From Hygrocybe punicea (lineage: Eukaryota; Basidiomycota; Agaricomycetes; Agaricales; Hygrophoraceae), in NCBI GenBank assembly GCA_963556145.1, contig OY744469.1, positions 3,940,767 to 4,004,766 on the forward strand: a DNA stretch of 64,000 bases, read 5' to 3'. This document shows positions 1-10,196 of this stretch, in pieces (position 1 is the first letter of the stretch; the number at the start of each line of letters is the position of its first letter). Under the pieces are notes generated by a model. It saw nothing but the letters and a program-made list of their open reading frames with translations, made no database searches and had not been told where the DNA came from. The position numbers and the translations under genes were made by a program.

Positions 1-1
1 T

Positions 2-1165
2 GCTTTACCTGACCACATTGATGCTGGTACACGCTCTGTTATGCTTCGAAATTTTCAGCTGTGGAAGGGAATTCACTATGTTCCTGCCAAATCAGATACC
101 ACTATCAAATGGTCACCAACTGATCCACTAATATTGGCTCATACAATCCCTGATAGTCCATGGCAATTGGTTGAAAAAGGCAAAGGCAAACAGAAAGCAG
201 CTGTAATTGCAACTTCATTTGTTCCAGCAAAAGGCTCAGTTGCTATTGGTTCAACCCAAAAACATTCACTGGACACAAACAATGAACCAGTAGCTAAAAG
301 GCCTCGGATCACAAAAGACCATGTCATCAAAGGATCCACAAGCAAGCAACAGGTCATTAACTCTCCAGCTAGACTGATCTGGGATAGAAATGACTATAGT
401 TGTGCATATGACTCATTGTTGGTGATTCTGTTCAATCTGTGGAAAGACAATCATGTGAAGTGGTCCACAGTATTCAGAAACACAAATGATCATTTGAGCA
501 CATTGTCTCATGGTTTTTCCAAGGTGCTGCACAAGAATATGGCATTTGAACAGATAAGAGATCACCTTAGAACTACACTGCATAATATGAATCCTACAGA
601 CTTTCCTAGAGGCACTGTGGGCATCAGTGTTGCCAATCTGGCTATGGAGTTGTTTAAAGTCAATGACATTGTAACTTCTTCTCAGCAGCAATGTTCTCAG
701 TGTGATTTTGAAGATGAAGCAATTGATGACAGACTAGGCTATGTCTTACATGCTGATGACACCATTAAACAGTCTACCATGAAGTGGGTTGATACCTTGT
801 CACAGAAAACCAATAGAAGATGTCCTGATTGCAACAGCAGAATGAATCAACTTGTATTTTATAATGAAGCACCACACATTCTTGTTCTAGAGTATCCATT
901 CAAAAACATTGAAACCAGTCATAGACTAGAATTTGTTTTAGAGACTGACACAAAGACATTAGAACTTAGAGGCATTGTATATCATGGTCAATATCATTTC
1001 ACCTCACACATTATTACTGCACAGAAACAAGTATGGTATCATGATGGGATGATTACAGGCAACTCTTGTTCCAGAGACACTGACCTGACACAACTTTCAG
1101 ACCATGATATCAGACACTGTAAAAATAGAAACCTAGTACTAGCTATTTATGCTCAAAGTTTTTGA
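2..1165 (+). CDS. C19 (ubiquitin peptidase)-like domain protein, 3' part, probably transposon-encoded
   Basis: The frame is open from the window edge, so this is the C-terminal part of a larger protein; the first ATG at 41 need not be the start. About 110 residues in, a block reading NDYSCAYDSLL resembles the Cys box of UCH/USP peptidases. Two CxxC pairs follow (QCSQC near nt 690, CPDC near nt 825), like the zinc fingers inside USP domains. Near nt 970-1040 a GQYHF block and a WYHDG block resemble the His box and the final aromatic motif of that fold. Known: such cysteine-peptidase domains occur in large proteins of mushroom DNA transposons and Helitron-like elements. Inference: this is the end of such a protein, because it abuts an LTR element and no host exon structure is visible. 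The parent element lies outside the window. The domain call is by motif only. Confidence 0.5.
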   Translation, partial: ALPDHIDAGTRSVMLRNFQLWKGIHYVPAKSDTTIKWSPTDPLILAHTIPDSPWQLVEKGKGKQKAAVIATSFVPAKGSVAIGSTQKHSLDTNNEPVAKRPRITKDHVIKGSTSKQQVINSPARLIWDRNDYSCAYDSLLVILFNLWKDNHVKWSTVFRNTNDHLSTLSHGFSKVLHKNMAFEQIRDHLRTTLHNMNPTDFPRGTVGISVANLAMELFKVNDIVTSSQQQCSQCDFEDEAIDDRLGYVLHADDTIKQSTMKWVDTLSQKTNRRCPDCNSRMNQLVFYNEAPHILVLEYPFKNIETSHRLEFVLETDTKTLELRGIVYHGQYHFTSHIITAQKQVWYHDGMITGNSCSRDTDLTQLSDHDIRHCKNRNLVLAIYAQSF

Positions 1166-1187
1166 GCATCCTCCTTGAGGTCAAGCA

Positions 1188-2561
1188 TGGTGTCATGACC
1201 CCAAGTGTTTTTGGGTGTAATGTCATGGGTTTACCATCGGACCACAGACTTAGATATTTAAGTACAACACTATGGATGCACACCTACACTCATTAGTACC
1301 CATTCTATGCCTTTCCACATTACGCATGCTAGTGAACAGGCACAAATAGCATATATGCTTACCTTTATATCATTTACTATGGCTTCACTAGTAATGCCCA
1401 GACCTAGCCGTTTATGTATGGTATACAGAGGCACATCCCCCACTCATTAGTATTTATTATATATTTCTCTGTATTACGCGTGCAAGGAGACAAGCCCAAC
1501 TAGCATTCTTACCTGTATTAGCAGTAATGGATTGATTACAAATCTTGTTTACTTGTATTGATCAAAAGCGGCTCAGCTAGATAATGGGAGATGATTAGAT
1601 AAGATGTGAACAAGAGGATGATAAGATAATGATAAGATAGGATGCATCAGAGAGTGATTGTGATATTCTGCCTACATAAAGACAATGGTCTATTGTTCTG
1701 AGCAGTCTATTGTTCTAAACAGTCCAAATGGAGATAGAGCCCATTGTTCACAGCCTCTTTGATGCCATCCATTGTTCTCATGACTCAGTCCTATTGTTCT
1801 CACTTTCCCATTGTTCTCAGTCCCCCATTGTTCTCCAACAGTATAAATAGGGCCCCCAAATTCCAGTAGTCAGTAGGATTTCCCCCCTCACCACTCAGTA
1901 GTCACTCTCAGTTGGGTTCACACAGTGTGATCCCTCATTCTCTTAGTACTAGTAGTTACTCATTGTAGTAGCTAGTGCTTGCAATCCAGTCTAGTTCACT
2001 CTTACTCTATCATTCTCTGAGTTCCCCTTGTCATCAAGGAGAATTCAATCAGTTCACTCAGTCCAATCAATTCATTAGTCAGCATTAGTCAGCTAGATAC
2101 ATTTCTAAGGTTAAGGTTTCATCCTAAACAAAACAGAGTATTCAAAAGGTATTAAAGATATCCCTGAACTAGTAGCCAATGTGCGTTTAAAGCTTCAGAT
2201 TTAAGTCAGATATTATAATACCCAGAGATACTCTTGATTGAATAGGCCCTGTAGCCAAAACTGTCCATATTCAACTGGTGAATATTGTTATCAGTATTCA
2301 TTAGTTCATATTTTTATATTCCAGTAGTGAATATTAGTATTTTCAGTACATCACACACCCAATTGCTATTCATCCCTACTCAAAGTCTCAATTCTTAATT
2401 GAAGAGACCTCACTATTACATTCTATTGATTCATATAGTATATATACTCACAAACCCCTTCCTGTTAGGTTATTTAAATATTAGAAACTCACGAACAACA
2501 AGAAGGTACCTGAACAAAGACAACTCCGGTAATTCTTGGTGAAACAAACATTCACATAACA
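1188..2561 (+). repeat. 5' LTR of Gypsy-1
   Basis: The right end is firm: the sequence ends ...CATAACA just before the primer-binding site, and the same end recurs at 37294. The left end is a guess at a TGTCATGACC start near 1188. Inside are two diverged copies of a block starting CACTCATTAGTA and ending GCTTACC or TTCTTACC (about 1288-1365 and 1441-1514), a cluster of ATTGTT motifs (1692-1834) and a TATA box (1842). This covers the stretch with no gene between 1166 and 2629. Confidence 0.6.
1692..1849 (+). promoter_or_regulatory. LTR promoter: seven ATTGTTCT-type motifs followed by a TATA box
   Basis: Seven copies of ATTGTTC(T/A), mostly preceded by CC or CT, start at 1692, 1709, 1743, 1771, 1793, 1810 and 1827. 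TATAAATA follows at 1842-1849, 8 bp after the last copy. ATTGTT is the core bound by HMG-box proteins, so a bank of activator sites upstream of the retroelement start is a reasonable reading. The binding factor is inference. Confidence 0.6.
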
Positions 2562-2565
2562 AAAT

Positions 2566-2582
2566 TGGAGCCCACCGCGAGG
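2566..2582 (+). other. Primer-binding site of Gypsy-1
   Basis: TGGAGCCCACCGCGAGG begins a few bases after the LTR end. The leading TGG pairs with a tRNA CCA end. Nearly the same string follows the LTRs of element B (19716) and element C (41919). I could not name the tRNA. Confidence 0.7.
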
Positions 2583-2629
2583 GGTTTTAAATTTAAATAA
2601 CCCAAGCATTTCTATACCTCTAATACACA

Positions 2630-3959
2630 ATGTCCACAAGCACCAGTACTCGTACCCCAGACATGATGCCCCTACTAGGGCAGAAGTCTGCCCCAGCTAA
2701 ATTCAAAGGAAGCTATGAAGAAGTCAAGAGATTCTTAAGGCATTACAATCAAATGTGCAAATCCTATGCTGTTTCTGATAAAGAGAAATGTGAAAGGATT
2801 GTAGATTACTGCTCCACCAAAGTCGTCAAGCTCATTGAAGCCCTGGAAAGTTACATATCCCAGGACTGGAATACTCTTGAGAAAGATATTACTCGCTACT
2901 TTGATGCTGCCCTAAAGGAAACAAGATACATTGTTAGAGATCTCATGACCCTTGCACGCATTTGGAAGCTTAAGCAGATCAGAACTCTCACCAAATGGAA
3001 GCAATATGAACACAGATTCATTACTATTGCAGGATGGTTAGAGAGCAAGAAGAAGATCTCTGCAGATGAAAAGGCTGCATACTTCTGGCATGGAATCAAC
3101 AAGAACCTCAGACATATCATTGAGACACGTCTCAACACTGGATCAACACCTTTAGATGTCACATCTCCATTCCCTATGAAAGATGTCATCAAGGTTGCAG
3201 AAACTCTATTTGAAAGAAATCGGTTTGACATGAACCTAGCAGATTCAGATTCAGATATACCAGGAAGACTAGACAACTCTGTTTCAGAAGACTCTGATAC
3301 AGATGATTCATCAGAGTATGATACAGATAGTGACTATGAAGCCTGCATCAAGAGAAAGAAAGCTAGCAAGAAGAAGAAGGCATTCAAATCCAAGGCATAT
3401 GATTCAGATGATGAACTATTTAAAAAGACAGTAAGGAAAGAAGCTGAGAAGAAAGATAATGGCAGGAAGGGGACAGACAGGAAGTCTACCTCCACATCAT
3501 CATCACACCAGAATGAAGTAGAGTCTCTAATCAAGCAAATGGGAAAGCTCTCTTTGGATGATATTAAGTATGGACTAGCATACTATAGAGCCTTGAAGCT
3601 AGACCCAGACATTGCTCATTGTATTAGCCCACCTGAGCTGAAACAACCTCAGCAAAGGCAAGCACAGTCACAGCAAACACAAAGACCTCCCTTCAAAATC
3701 TCAGCTGCCAATAGTGTTGGCCTTCCACCAAACCCTTCTACTAGTTCGTTTACCCCTACCAATTCATTTACTCCTTCCAATGAACCAAGAGGACCCATGA
3801 CCTGCTATGGTTGTGGAGGACAAGGACATGGAATGCAAACATATTTTCAGATCAATGAATTACTCAAGACAGGCAAGATAACCAAGGATGGTCTTGGAAG
3901 GATTGTTTATCCAGATGGCTCAGTAATTCGTAGGAATATGGGTGAGACATTTGTACAAG
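2630..3959 (+). CDS. gag: Gypsy-1 Gag (interrupted)
   Basis: The ATG at 2630 follows the primer-binding site by about 50 bp. The first 200 residues have a capsid-like helical pattern (KFKGSYEEVKRFL..., then a DWNTLEKDI region). An acidic Asp/Ser run and a Lys-rich run follow, then a Gln/Pro region and a CYGCGGQGHG block near nt 3805-3835, which is the start of a zinc knuckle. The last His/Cys of a CCHC knuckle is not clear. The ORF is cut after GETFVQ by a 645-bp DNA transposon at 3960; the short tail to 4003 is transposon sequence. With the insert removed, the frame runs straight on at 4612. The N-terminal part matches element B Gag in layout. Confidence 0.8.
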
Positions 3960-4604
3960 TGGGGTTGGGCAATGTCACACAGGCTCGTGGCAGCGTGACA
4001 TAACGCTATGTGACAGAAATCGTGACAATTAGTGACCCACTAATATCTGTAGCTGTCTTGATATCTCAACAACGGAGCAAGTTATTAAAAATTGGTCTTG
4101 AACAAAATGTTCTAATCATGAAGGAGATGAAATTGCGTCACTAGAGCTAAGCTGTAAGATGTATATTTGATGAACCCATAGACTTCCATTTTTAAGCCAA
4201 TTTTGGCAGGGAATTTGAGAGATTGACATATTTTAAAACTTCAAAGACATTTACTAAAATTCTGGCCTGAACAAAATCTTTTAATATATAAATGGAACAT
4301 ACCACTCAGCCAAAGCTAAGCTTGAAGACCTGATTGGAGTGAGTCTATAGATGTTTAAGGTTCTAGGCTGGATTTGGCTGTAAGAATTGACAAATCGTGG
4401 AATAGTGTTTGCCTAAAATTATTACCATAAAAACTTTGGAGATAGAAACATTTATACATTCATTATGAACATTTTTTACACTCAAGACTTGTCACTAAAG
4501 TGAGTTGTGAACTCGTAAAACGACTGGGTCAGTGTTTGTGCAGGGAGTCACACATGACGGTCTCCGTGACACATGTCACACCTTATAGAGATTGCCCAAC
4601 CCCA
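3960..4604. mobile_element. 645-bp non-autonomous TIR element inside gag
   Basis: The ends are inverted copies of TGGGGTTGGGCAAT (3960-3973 and 4591-4604). The flanks are a perfect 7-bp duplication GTACAAG (3953-3959 and 4605-4611). Many TGTGAC/GTCACA words cluster next to both ends, as transposase-binding repeats often do. There is no coding sequence of its own. Precise removal restores the Gag/protease frame. The superfamily is not settled: 7 bp is unusual, and hAT (8 bp) or KDZ-type elements are possible. Confidence 0.85.
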
Positions 4605-4611
4605 GTACAAG

Positions 4612-7600
4612 CAATTGATAGACATGTAGCTGAGAAGGCCAGCAATGTCCAATCACACTTCTATGTATTACAAGATCAATTCTCTGATTACTATCAATCT
4701 GATGCTGAAGAAGATTTTGAAGCATATACTATACCTACAATCAAGGAAGAAGAAATACAAATCCTGCCTGCAGTCAGAGGACCACAGAAAATTGGTGCAG
4801 CAAGGAAGGAAGTATTAGATGGAGTATATCCTCCCACAGGTATTAAGGCCAAAGGAAAAGAGAATATAAGGCCCAATACAGTACTGCCACCCATTCCTAA
4901 AGGCCCAGTCAAACCCGGCCCTCTTTCAGCACAGAAGCAAGCTCAAGCACATATACCCACACCATTACCCTTTGCTCTCAAAAAGACAAACCCATTTCAT
5001 CCTACAGAAGAACTGCATGCAAAGCAACCTGTTCCAATGGATATAAGAACCCCAATACATATTCCTTCAGACACAGATTCAGATGTGGAGATGATAGATC
5101 CTTCTCCAGCAAAGCCAGCAAAGACTCATATACAAGGACATAAGGCAAACATAGATAAGAACAAGATCATGGCTGAAAGACATAATGCCATAACTCGTCC
5201 AAAGCCCACTCCCAGACAATCTGAAATTTCAGTCAATATTGGAGAAACTCAAGTTGTCAATCAAATCCTCAACACACCAGTTACCCTGCGTGTTCGTGAA
5301 GTATTAGCTTCTTCCAAGGAATTATCTGAGCAATTAACAGACATGATCAAGAGAAAGAATGCAAAGGTATCTGCCATTGCAAGCTCATTCATAACCAAGG
5401 ATCGTAGAGTGTTAATCAGGCTTCAGATGGAATGTGATAGAAGACCTATTGAAGCCATCATTGACACTGGATCCCAGTTAAATGTGATTAGTAAAAGAGT
5501 CTGGAAAGAAATTATCCAAAGACCTATGGATGTAGGAAAAATTCTCACAATGAATGATGCTAATGGAGGTGAAGGAACATTAAAAGGATTAGTCTCAGAA
5601 GTTCCATTGACTTGTGGTGGTGTCCTCACTTATGCCAATCTTTACATAGGAGAGACAGTGCCATTTGATTTATTACTTGGAAGACCATGGCAAAGAGGCA
5701 ACTATGTTTCTATTGATGAAAGAATAGATGGTACATATTTAGTATTCAAGAATCCTGAAGATTTGACAAACAGATTTGAACTAATGGTCACACCAAGCCA
5801 TTCTCAAGTTAATCACATCAGAGGAGCTACTACTGCCCATGCCTCAACATCCTATTTATGCACTTTACCTATGGAACTTGAAGAAACCACTACAATTCCT
5901 TTAACTAAGTCTTATGAACAAAATAAGGCATTAGTCCGCTATAATCCGCAATTTCAAACTCCGCTTAAACCGAATTATTTTACCGAAATGATTACATGCT
6001 TACAGGATAAGCCTTATTTGGATAAGGATAAGTCTGAAGTAAAAGGAGATAAAAGTATCTCATGCTTCAATATCCCCAAAAATGCATATGATGGCTCAAA
6101 ACTTTTTGCATTGTCCATAGCCCATTGTGATGACATGAACAATGAAGAATCTGAATTTTCTAAAAGGAGAAAGATAAGAAATGGATTTTCACACCAGGGA
6201 AATTTAGATAAGAATTGCTATAAAAACTCTGAAGAAATGGGAGAGACAGTAGCCATGTCTGCTGCACAAACCCCCCAGATCCCACCTTTTATGATCAATA
6301 ACCACCCTCTTTCTCTCCCTGTAGAAGGGATCCACTCCAATGGTCATCCAGATGCTGGCCGACTTATCACTTCCTTTTTGGGAAATTCCCTTGATTACCA
6401 ATCTCCCCATTTAAGTAAATTTTTGATTGCTGCCACTGTAGGATATAGGCTTTCTCCGGGGATTGATTCCCTTGGTGTCCCTTTTGAGCACGGAATTTTA
6501 TTAAATGCCTCTCTAGCTACAATAAATTCTCCAAGTGTCCCCCCCTCTTTAAGGATGGGACATTTAGTTTTTCAATTTTACCCATTTGCTAACCCTTCTA
6601 CTGAGGAGAACTTTTCTCCTCCCCCTGTCCCTCCTCCTTACATAGAGGACTTTTATTCTTTCCCAGTGACAACTTGTGACCCTCGCACGCGCCCTGGAGA
6701 CATTATTCCGCCCTTAGAACCGCCCCGTAACCCCGTTAACTTACCGGTCACGCGGATTCCCACGGTTGGCTCTTCTGTCCCCGCTATCATGCTCACTGGC
6801 GAGGACGACCGCGAATCGTCGTTGACCGACGACGAGGCGTGCGGTTGGAGCCCAATCGAAGGCTGGGAATGGGACTACGAGGTGGGAAGGATCCCGCTTC
6901 ATCTGTTCACTGACAAATGACTTCCACTACAGTACACGGAGCGTGGCCGTAGATGCCCCTCCCCGACTACTACCACGCCTCCGGAAAATACCTCGACCCT
7001 CGCAGATGGTGCCACGGACCTTTCCGCGACCATGGATAACAATTTCTTTCATTTCCGGGGATCCGAAGTCCACTCAACGGCCCCCACCAACAACATTCGC
7101 CATTCCGCCCTCGACATCAGCCGCGACCCGTTCGAACATACAGATCATGACAGATACGAAGCAGGTGATGAAGGGGAGGTAGAATGGCCAGGTTGCATGG
7201 TGTGTACTAGGCACCCCGCGCACGAAAAATGCCCGGATTTTACCTCACTCACGAAAAAGCCTTCTTTTGACGATTATATGGCCCCGGCAGCCACCGTTCA
7301 GCTCGCAATACACACGGAACCCATGAATGGCCACAATGCCATCCTTGGTAGTGACCCCCTCGACGTTATTATCCCCACTTCTCCACGCGCGCCGTTAGTT
7401 GCACCCCTCCTTGAATCCACCAACTATATACCGGCAAATCATGAACGTAGCGCCCTGGCAGCGCTCGTTTATGACCACGGACTCCCACCTGGTCTCAATA
7501 TGCCGCTCGATGCCCATTTACGTGACACCTCGCCCGGTCTCACCAATCACTACCCCACTTCCGCGAAAACCCCCGAATTCATTTTTCCTGCTGATGATGA

Positions 7601-8253
7601 CTGGGACTGGCCTGTTGGCCAGGTCAGATATATCAACCCCGTCGTGCTCGAACCGCCCCGCATGCTTTACAACCACGCAGAGGTAAACTACGCATTTCCA
7701 CCCCCTCCTCATGCCGAATTGGGACGCGAGCCGATTTCTCGGCCCCCCAGCGATCCAGACCTCTTATCAGACATCTCCAACCATGCCACCCCTGGTTCCG
7801 ATGTAGGAGACATTTGGTTTCCTGCTAATACTTATTTGCCTACTCCCCCTTTTACTCCTTTTAATAGTAGTGAAAATTTTGTACCTTTAGTCTCTAGCTC
7901 TCCTACTATGTCTTTTGATGATCTATATGGTGATTTAGAATATTCTCCTAAGTCTCCTATGTTTGAAGAAATTTTGCCAGATTTAAATAATAATAGTGAT
8001 GATTATTTATATTCTTCAAATAAATACATAGATATTAAAGATACTTCTATGTCTGTAGATTCCCAATCATCTTCTTCTGTTTATTCTGGGAGTGACTCTG
8101 AAAATAAGGCTGTCAAGATCCTAAGCCCCAAACCAGATCCACTCACCATCATTATTCCTCATACCACTTCCATAAATTCATCTCTACCTCAGCCTTATCA
8201 GGAACCTGGATCTAGGACTAGACCTATCAGTGTGTCCTCTTCTGAGGACATTA
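4612..8253 (+). pseudogene. Gypsy-1 protease and long spacer region
   Basis: This continues gag in frame after the insert. The aspartic protease active site is IIDTGSQLNVIS near nt 5456-5491, and a flap/second-half motif PFDLLLGRPW follows at about 5660-5690; both are typical of retroviral-type aspartyl proteases in gypsy elements. After about 5900 the protein is a low-complexity Pro/Ser/Asp region of unknown role. One in-frame TGA lies at 6918-6920; the frame stays open on both sides, and CGA->TGA would explain it. Codon and base use shift sharply to GC-rich between about 6670 and 7830, then back to AT-rich. A palindromic element cuts the ORF at 8254. Confidence 0.8.
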
Positions 8254-9066
8254 CAGCCGTTTGCATAATTCTTGGCAGTAAATGCACTTTTTTCAATCAA
8301 TTAAGAAATATGGACTTAGTGGAATTTCCAATGCTGAATCTTGTATCTCATGAAATAGTGCATGGATTGAGATGGGTATAGAGGGAAAGTTGTACTATTC
8401 TTGAAGGGCTATCTGCTCCTGTAATTATATTTGGAACAATATTTAGTGGATGATGAGTTGTAGATGAAACAAGAGGTAAACCAGTACTTTTTAACACCCA
8501 AAATGATATTGTCAAATTATGGCATCAAATGAGCTCCTATGAAGAAGATTGCAGGGAGAAAATTGTCCATTTTTTCAAGGGCTAGAAGTACATATACCGT
8601 GTTTTTCTTTATTTTTGTTCTGTGAGTCCATATTTATGATTCTTGTGGTATTTCACTCCCATGCAGACAAACATAATATAGATGCATTATAGACTCACAG
8701 AACAAAAATAAAGAAAAACACGGTATATGTACTTCTAGCCCTTGAAAAAATGGACAATTTTCTCCCTGCAATCTTCTTCATAGGAGCTCATTTGATGCCA
8801 TAATTTGACAATATCATTTTGGGTGTTGAAAAGTACCGGTTTACCTCTTGTTTCATCTACAACTCATCATCCACTAAATATTGTTCCAAATATAATTACA
8901 GGAGCAGATAGCCCTTCAAGAATAGTACAACTTTCCCTCTATACCCATCTCAATCCATGCACTATTTCATGAGATACAAGATTCAGCATTGGAAATTCCA
9001 CCAAGTCCATATTTCTTAATTGATTGAAAAAAGTGCATTTACTGCCAAGAATTATGCAAACGGCTG
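8254..9066. mobile_element. 813-bp fully palindromic MITE, Tc1/mariner-like
   Basis: Arms of about 375 bp are inverted copies around a 60-70 bp centre (about 8625-8693). The ends read CAGCCGTTTGCATAATTC, and TA lies on each side (8252-8253, 9067-9068), the Tc1/mariner target duplication. Removing it with one TA joins the reading frame on the left (...SSSED) to the frame on the right (NSSSDES...). It has no coding capacity. The end motif resembles that of the giant palindrome (CAGCTGTTTGCAT). Confidence 0.85.
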
Positions 9067-9068
9067 TA

Positions 9069-10078
9069 ATTCATCTTCTGATGAATCCATGGACACAGAC
9101 TCAGATGAAGAATTAGAATGGTTCGCTTGGACTAGGTCTGATTCCCCAGACTCAGAAGCAATAACAGAATTTAATTCAGACCTCAGTCAGGCCATTGAAG
9201 AAGCCCAGCAGCCACTAGATTCCCCTCCAGGCTTGATATCGCTCTCGCCTACAACACCCCCACTTGAAGATATACCCTTGTTACAATTACCACCTGTCTC
9301 AGACAATACTTGGTCTTTGCCAGAGGGTGAGGAAATCAATACCCCCTCTGATGAATATGCCAGACTCCCATTTGATCGTGCCAATGCCTTAAATGCAGGA
9401 GAACACATTTCGCCCTTACCTCCCTCCAAGGATCCCAGATCCCCATTCAGTGTTAGATCAAGCCCATTATATCCAGAATCCAATCTACTCACTCAGCTTC
9501 GCATGGAAGCACCTCCTATTCACCCTCAATCACCCATTCAAGTGTATTCCTTCACCATCTCCAATGCTGGCTCCTCTCATCAGGACTTAGCTGCTGCAAG
9601 AATCTTAACAGCTGAGCCAGACCACATGTCTACATTTGATGTTCACATTAGTTTCCTCAAAGCTATTAGAGGATCCCTGGTTGAAGGCATTCGCAGAATT
9701 GGATTCAAGCTAGCCACCCCTGACTGGAGGGCCCTCATCAATGAAAGACCTTCAAATGACCCAGTCCGCTATTATTTCAACCACAAGTGTTTACTATTTT
9801 GGTTTCTGGAAGAAGGAGTTTCTGAAGGACTACCTGAACCTGCAACAGAGCATTTTAGGCCTCTTCACTTCACAGAGTCAAACCCTCTCCTTGAAGAAGA
9901 AGAAATCACCTTCTTCAAAAATTCCTCCATCATCTTTCGCTCCAATCGCCGCATGTTACTCTCTGATGCTATCAATGCAGTCTTGGATATGCGCTTTCGC
10001 CACCCTGAAGCAGTGGCAGATTTGCTTAAGGAAGGATATTTTGACCCTCCCAAATATCTCAAGTCCACAATTACTTAG
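9069..10078 (+). pseudogene. Gypsy-1 polyprotein segment before RT
   Basis: This continues the spacer ORF after the palindromic insert. It begins with an acidic Ser/Asp run, then a proline-rich part, and ends with about 110 residues of normal composition (from near STFDVHISFLKAIRG) that look folded. It stops at TAG 10076-10078. The RT-bearing frame is different and is already open here. Either a frameshift or an intron ending at TTTTCACAG (10196) links the two; I found no 5' splice site in the right phase. Function unknown. Confidence 0.55.
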
Positions 10079-10196
10079 TGATTTGTTTACTCTTGTAGCA
10101 ATATTTTTGCCCTTATGTCAAACCTCTCTTCTTTATATCTGTCTGTACTACATTTTATTACTTGATGTGAAAGTGTACAATTTTATATTTTCACAG

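Noticed and set aside
9741..10190. Start of the long pol frame at 9741
   Set aside because: The frame is open but overlaps the better-supported ORF ending at 10078; residues before 10197 are Leu/Phe/Ile noise.
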